The notes beneath the pieces were generated by a model. That model made no database searches. It was not told where the DNA came from and worked only from the letters and a program-made list of their open reading frames with translations. Shown in pieces: positions 60,289 to 64,000 of a stretch of 64,000 nt of DNA (position 1 is the stretch's first letter; each line of letters starts with the position of its first letter). Source of the DNA: Paracoccaceae bacterium (GTDB lineage Bacteria; Pseudomonadota; Alphaproteobacteria; Rhodobacterales; Rhodobacteraceae). The stretch is taken from NCBI GenBank assembly GCA_019454225.1, contig CP075370.1, forward strand, positions 1,478,001 through 1,542,000, in the 5' to 3' direction. A program made the position numbers and the translations under genes.

Positions 60289-62485
60289 TCCGGGGCGGAC
60301 CCGCGCTGACCGTGCCGATCCGTGCGGCGGGAATCGCCGCGGCCCGCAGTGCGGCCAGCACGGCATCGGCGCGCTCTGGCGGCACGGCCGCCAGCAGGCC
60401 GCCGCAGGTCTGAGGATCGAACAGCAGCGCGGCGCGGGGATCATCGGCCGGGTCGATCCGCCCGGCCAGTGCCGCCCGGTTTTCGGGTGCGAGGCTGGAT
60501 GACTGGCCGGCGCCCGCCAGCACCGCCGCGCCCGGCAGGAGCGGAAGGGCGGACAGCGACAGTTCCGCCCCGGCTTCGGCGCCTGTCATCGCGGCCAGGT
60601 GGCCCGCCAGGCCGAAGCCGGTGACGTCGGTCATCGCGCGGGCCTGCGGCGCCAGGATCGCGGCGTCGCGATCCATCGGGCGGACCATGGCGGCAAAGGC
60701 GGCCGCCGCCGACTCGCCCAGGATCAGGCCCGGCGGTGCGGGCGCATCCGCCATCAGCGCCGCAAGGATCGTGCCGCTGCCCAGCGGCTTGGTCAGGATC
60801 AGCACGTCGCCGGGCTGCGCGCCGCTGCCCGGGACCAGCCGCCCGCCTTCCGGGGCAAGGCCGGTCACGGCGAAGCCGATGGTCAGCTCTGCCCCGGCGG
60901 TCGAATGCCCGCCCACGATCTCGGCCCCCGCGGCGCGGAACACCGCACCCGCCGCGGACATGATCATGGCCAGACTGCGGGCCGACAGGGCGGGCGCCAT
61001 CCGGGGCAGGATGATCTGGGCCAGCGCGGCCTGGGGCAGGGCACCCGTGGCCCAGATGTCGCCGAGCGCATGGGTGGCGGCGATGCGGGCCATCAGGCCC
61101 TCGTCGAGGGTCAGGGCGCGCAGATGGTCGGTGGTCAGCGCCTGTTCCTGTGTTCCCAGGCGCAGGATCGCGGCATCGTCGCCGGGACCGGACAGGACAT
61201 CGGGGCGGGCGGGTGCGGGCAGGGCGCAGACGCCTGCCTGAAGCACCTGCGCGCCCAGTTTCGCACCGCAGCCGCCGCAGGGCGGGCGGCCCGACAGCAT
61301 GTCGGTCAGGCCATCGGCCATGTCGCGGGGTGTGGCTGCGGGCGGCTGCGGGCGCGGGGCGAACCTTGCCATGAAGGCGCGGTCTATCCTGTCCTTGAGA
61401 CGCCAGAGCCAGCGACCGGAGGGCGCCATCGCCAGCCCGAGGATGCGGCGGTCGGCCAGCGCAGCCCGGTCGCCCAGCGAGATGAGCTTCAGATAGTCGC
61501 GCTGCGGGTGGAAGGGACGCAAGGGGCGGCCCGACAGGGCGGCACGCAGGTTGTGTGCCAGCACCGGGGCGGCACGCACCGCATAGACACCGGCCTTGGG
61601 GCGTGGGGCATGGGCAAGATAGGCGCAGTCACCGGCGGCAAAGATGCGGGCGTCCGAGGTCTGCAGGGTCGGGCCGACGTTCAGGAAGCCATCGGTCAGG
61701 TCCAGCCCGCTGTCGCGCAGCCAGTCCTGGGGACGGGCCCCCGCGACTGACAGGGTAAAGTCCGACGGCAGGCGGCGGCCGTCGGCCAGCGTCACCGCGT
61801 CGGCGTGGATCGCCGCCGGGTCGGACCCGGTCAGGATGGTGACGCCGGCTGTTGCGAGCGCGGCCAGCAGGCGGGCCCGGGCGGGCGCACCCATCAGCGG
61901 CAGTGCCGTCGTCCCCCGGTCGACCAGCGTGACGGACGGCTGCCGGCCTGCCGCGCGCAGACGGTGCGCCGAGGCCAGCGCCAGTTCCGCCCCGCCCACG
62001 CCCGCGCCGATGATGACGATGCGCGGGGCAGGCGGCGCCGCCGCGACGAAGGCATCCCAGCGGTCGGCATAGGGGCCCAGCGGCTTGGCGGCGACGGCAT
62101 GATCGGCAAAGCCCGGCAGGTCGGGCAGGTCCGATCCGATGCCGATGTCGACCGACAGCAGATCATAGGGAAGGTCGCCGCGCCCGCCCAGGCGGAGCAG
62201 GCGCGCCGCGGGATCGAGGCCCGTGGCCCGGTCGAGGATCAGCCGCACCCCGGTCTGAGCGGCGAGGCGCAGGAGGTCGATCATGATCTCGTCGCGGCGG
62301 TAGTGTCCGGCAATCAGCCCGGGGAGCATGCCGGTATAGGGCGCGACAGGGCCCGGGTTCACCAGGGTCAGGCGTGCGCCTGGCAGGGGGTTCATGGCCC
62401 AGCGGCGCAGCACGAGCGCATGGGCATGCCCGCCGCCCACCAGCACCAGATCGCGCGTCGCGGGAAAGGCCGCTGTCTGCTGCAT
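60272..62485 (-). CDS. selD: SelD fused to NADH-dehydrogenase-like flavoprotein
   Basis: A 737-residue bifunctional protein. Residues 1 to about 370 are a pyridine-nucleotide disulfide oxidoreductase fold (VLVGGGHAHALVL near 15-28, IVIIGAGVGGAELALA, IFAAGDCAYLAH). Residues about 395-737 are selenide, water dikinase with CGGCGAKLG at 403-411 (Cys403, Cys406, Lys409), GPGDDAAIL and VGGHSTAGAE. SelD makes selenophosphate from selenide and ATP; the flavoprotein half may supply reduced selenium. The same fusion is common in alphaproteobacteria. ATG at 62,485 begins the FAD-binding strand; the frame runs on upstream but over rpoN. Confidence 0.92.
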   Translation of the reverse strand: MQQTAAFPATRDLVLVGGGHAHALVLRRWAMNPLPGARLTLVNPGPVAPYTGMLPGLIAGHYRRDEIMIDLLRLAAQTGVRLILDRATGLDPAARLLRLGGRGDLPYDLLSVDIGIGSDLPDLPGFADHAVAAKPLGPYADRWDAFVAAAPPAPRIVIIGAGVGGAELALASAHRLRAAGRQPSVTLVDRGTTALPLMGAPARARLLAALATAGVTILTGSDPAAIHADAVTLADGRRLPSDFTLSVAGARPQDWLRDSGLDLTDGFLNVGPTLQTSDARIFAAGDCAYLAHAPRPKAGVYAVRAAPVLAHNLRAALSGRPLRPFHPQRDYLKLISLGDRAALADRRILGLAMAPSGRWLWRLKDRIDRAFMARFAPRPQPPAATPRDMADGLTDMLSGRPPCGGCGAKLGAQVLQAGVCALPAPARPDVLSGPGDDAAILRLGTQEQALTTDHLRALTLDEGLMARIAATHALGDIWATGALPQAALAQIILPRMAPALSARSLAMIMSAAGAVFRAAGAEIVGGHSTAGAELTIGFAVTGLAPEGGRLVPGSGAQPGDVLILTKPLGSGTILAALMADAPAPPGLILGESAAAAFAAMVRPMDRDAAILAPQARAMTDVTGFGLAGHLAAMTGAEAGAELSLSALPLLPGAAVLAGAGQSSSLAPENRAALAGRIDPADDPRAALLFDPQTCGGLLAAVPPERADAVLAALRAAAIPAARIGTVSAGPPRITLRP

Positions 62486-62608
62486 GTCGTCCCGGGCCCC
62501 CTGCCGCCGCTTGCGGCCCTGCCTAGCCCGGCGGGATGGACGAGGCCATACACAAGATTGCGCCGGGCCCGGGCACGGGCCTAGGGTGGACGGACAAGGG
62601 AGATGGCC

Positions 62609-63874
62609 ATGTCGCAGCGCGGCGGCACGAAGCTGGTGCAGACGCAGAAGCTGCGCCTGACGCAGAGCCTGACGGCGGCGATGCGGCTGCTGCGGTTCGA
62701 TGCCTCGGGCCTGTCGCGCTATCTGGAGGAGCAGGCGGCCGAGAACCCGGCGGTGCGGTTGGTGCCCGCCGACCTGCCGCCGGACGACTGGCTGCCGCGC
62801 TGGACCGGCGTGTTCCGGACGCAGGGTGCATACCCGGCCGACAGCGGCGCCGAGGAGCGTGTCGCAGGCCCGGCCCCGAGCCTGACCGCCCATGTCATGC
62901 AGGCCATCGCCGCGATGTTTCCGGACCCGCGCGCCCGGGACCGGGCGACGGTCTTTGCCATGGCGCTGGAACCTTCGGGCTGGCTGGGTCAACCGCTGGC
63001 CAGCCTCGCGGTCGAGGCGCGCATGACGATGCCCGAGGCGGAAGCCCTGCTGCGCCGCCTGCAGGGGATCGAGCCGACCGGCCTGTTCGCGCGATCGCTG
63101 CGCGAATGCCTTGCGTTGCAGGTCGAGGATGCGGGATGGCTCGACCCGCCTATGGCGGTGGTCCTGGGCAACCTGGACCGGGTCGCGGCGGGGGATCTTG
63201 CGGGGCTGGCGCGGCGTGCGGGCGTGCCGGAGGCCGAGATCGCGCTGCGCCTGCGACGGCTGCGCGGGCTGAACCCCAAGCCCGGCGCCCAGTTCGACCC
63301 TGGCGCGGCGGCGGTGCACGAGCCTGACCTGACGGTGGCGCGGGCCGATGGCGGATGGTCGGTCGCGCTGAACCGGGCGGCGCTGCCGACGGTGCTGGTG
63401 CGCGACGGGGCGGGCGATGCGGCGGCGGCCCGCGGCTTGCAGCGGATGCTCCGGGCCCGGGGCGAGATGCTGCTGCGCATCGCGGTCGAGGTGGTCCGGC
63501 GGCAGGCCGCATCGCTGGACCGTGGCCCGGCCGCCCTCGTGCCGATGGGAATGGCCGAGGTGGCCGAGACGCTCGGGGTGCATGAAAGCACTGTCAGCCG
63601 GGCCGTTTCGGGCGTCAGCATGGATACGCCGCGCGGCACGGTGTGGTTGCGCGCGATGTTCTCGGGCGCTGTCGGCGAAGGCGTCGCCGCGGCGGCGCTG
63701 CGGGCCAGGCTGGCCGATCTCGTGGCTGCCGAGGACGCCGCGGCACCCATGTCCGACGCAGCCCTGGCCGCGCGGCTGACCGTGGCGGGCGGGGAGCCCG
63801 TGGCGCGGCGCACGGTCGCGAAGTACCGCGCGATGCTGGCCATTCCGGCCGCGCACCGCAGGCGGCGGCGATAG
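62609..63874 (+). CDS. rpoN: RNA polymerase sigma-54 factor
   Basis: A 421-residue sigma-54 with region I (LVQTQKLRLTQSLTAAMRLL), a short acidic region II, the core-binding part (LRRLRGLNPKPGAQF) and a C-terminal DNA-binding region with a helix-turn-helix (MAEVAETLGVHESTVSRAV) and the RpoN box (ARRTVAKYR). Length is at the short end. The start at 62,609 is six bases after GGGAG, whereas ATG 62,603 has no room. It needs AAA+ activators, none of which are encoded here. Confidence 0.92.
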   Translation: MSQRGGTKLVQTQKLRLTQSLTAAMRLLRFDASGLSRYLEEQAAENPAVRLVPADLPPDDWLPRWTGVFRTQGAYPADSGAEERVAGPAPSLTAHVMQAIAAMFPDPRARDRATVFAMALEPSGWLGQPLASLAVEARMTMPEAEALLRRLQGIEPTGLFARSLRECLALQVEDAGWLDPPMAVVLGNLDRVAAGDLAGLARRAGVPEAEIALRLRRLRGLNPKPGAQFDPGAAAVHEPDLTVARADGGWSVALNRAALPTVLVRDGAGDAAAARGLQRMLRARGEMLLRIAVEVVRRQAASLDRGPAALVPMGMAEVAETLGVHESTVSRAVSGVSMDTPRGTVWLRAMFSGAVGEGVAAAALRARLADLVAAEDAAAPMSDAALAARLTVAGGEPVARRTVAKYRAMLAIPAAHRRRRR

Positions 63875-63964
63875 CCGCGCGCCAGGGCCGCCCGCCGTTC
63901 GCCCCCCATGGACAAGCTCCGCGATTTCGGGCCTCTGGCAGAGGCGGACATCGGGAGGTCGGGC

Positions 63965-64000
63965 GTGGCGGTTCTTCTGGGGGTGGACACGGGCGGCACG
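63965..64000 (+). CDS. Start of a hydantoinase/oxoprolinase-like gene (partial)
   Basis: The last 36 bases encode VAVLLGVDTGGT, which resembles the ATP-binding start of hydantoinase A/oxoprolinase proteins. GTG 63,965 has GGGAGG six bases upstream; an in-frame ATG at 63,908 is possible but has no ribosome site. The rest lies beyond the window. Confidence 0.5.
   Translation, partial: MAVLLGVDTGGT

Noticed and set aside
60272..63856. Extension of the SelD fusion to 1,194 codons
   Set aside because: The extra upstream part lies opposite rpoN and has no recognisable domain; the real start at 62,485 begins the FAD-binding strand.
1..64000. tRNA and rRNA genes
   Set aside because: I saw no cloverleaf-type sequence, T-loop GTTCRA pattern with matching stems, or rRNA segment in the intergenic gaps.

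Overview
The window comes from a GC-rich alphaproteobacterium, most likely of the Rhodobacterales (Rhodobacter/Paracoccus type). The basis is roughly two-thirds GC outside one island, a tail-tip module in the order seen in the Rhodobacter gene transfer agent, a SelD fused to an NADH-dehydrogenase-like flavoprotein, and a MerR/acyl-CoA dehydrogenase/thiolase/FadJ cluster typical of that group.

Positions 1 to about 30,140 are the right-hand part of a Mu-like transposable prophage; the transposase, repressor and left end lie before the window. The order is: end of the early region (gemA, a small gene, an MT-A70 DNA methyltransferase), a Mor/C-type late activator, lysis genes, Mu gp25-27 homologues, terminase, portal, a MuF head protein carrying a C-terminal HExxH domain, virion morphogenesis, protease/scaffold, decoration and major capsid. 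A long-tailed (siphovirus, GTA-like) tail module follows: completion proteins, tail tube, frameshifted tail chaperones, tape measure, tail tip, host-specificity protein, an SGNH-esterase fibre and a LamG-like protein. A Dam-class DNA adenine methylase sits where Mu keeps mom. The same 19-bp operator-like dyad occurs just before the lysis genes and just before the protease gene, matching the positions of Mu Plys and PI.

Positions about 27,540-30,140 form a visibly AT-richer cargo island at the prophage right end. It holds three unrecognised genes: a GHKL-type ATPase, a STAS-like (DUF4325-like) protein and a small membrane-anchored protein. This is my best candidate for an undescribed system, possibly superinfection exclusion or defence. 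Two 22-bp-spaced repeats after it may be transposase-binding sites of the right end.

From 30,301 the sequence is ordinary chromosome. It begins with YbjN, proC, a CsaA-like protein, a 2-hydroxyacid dehydrogenase and a sulfotransferase. A long leftward fatty-acid beta-oxidation region follows (two MerR regulators, acyl-CoA dehydrogenase, GST, thiolase, two cupins, two NTF2-like proteins, FadJ). Next come two thioesterases with a MATE exporter, an aminotransferase, a universal stress protein and an Asp/His/Gly-rich repeat protein with one EF-hand-like loop. Then nfuA-tsaB-rimI, with an Irr-box-like dyad before nfuA, leads to a purine-nucleoside ABC importer with a purine nucleoside phosphorylase and a TauE/SafE permease. 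The window closes with a selenouridine pair (mnmH and the SelD fusion, convergent and overlapping), an RpoN sigma factor, and the first codons of a hydantoinase/oxoprolinase-like gene.

Gene identities rest on reading the translations; no database search was possible.
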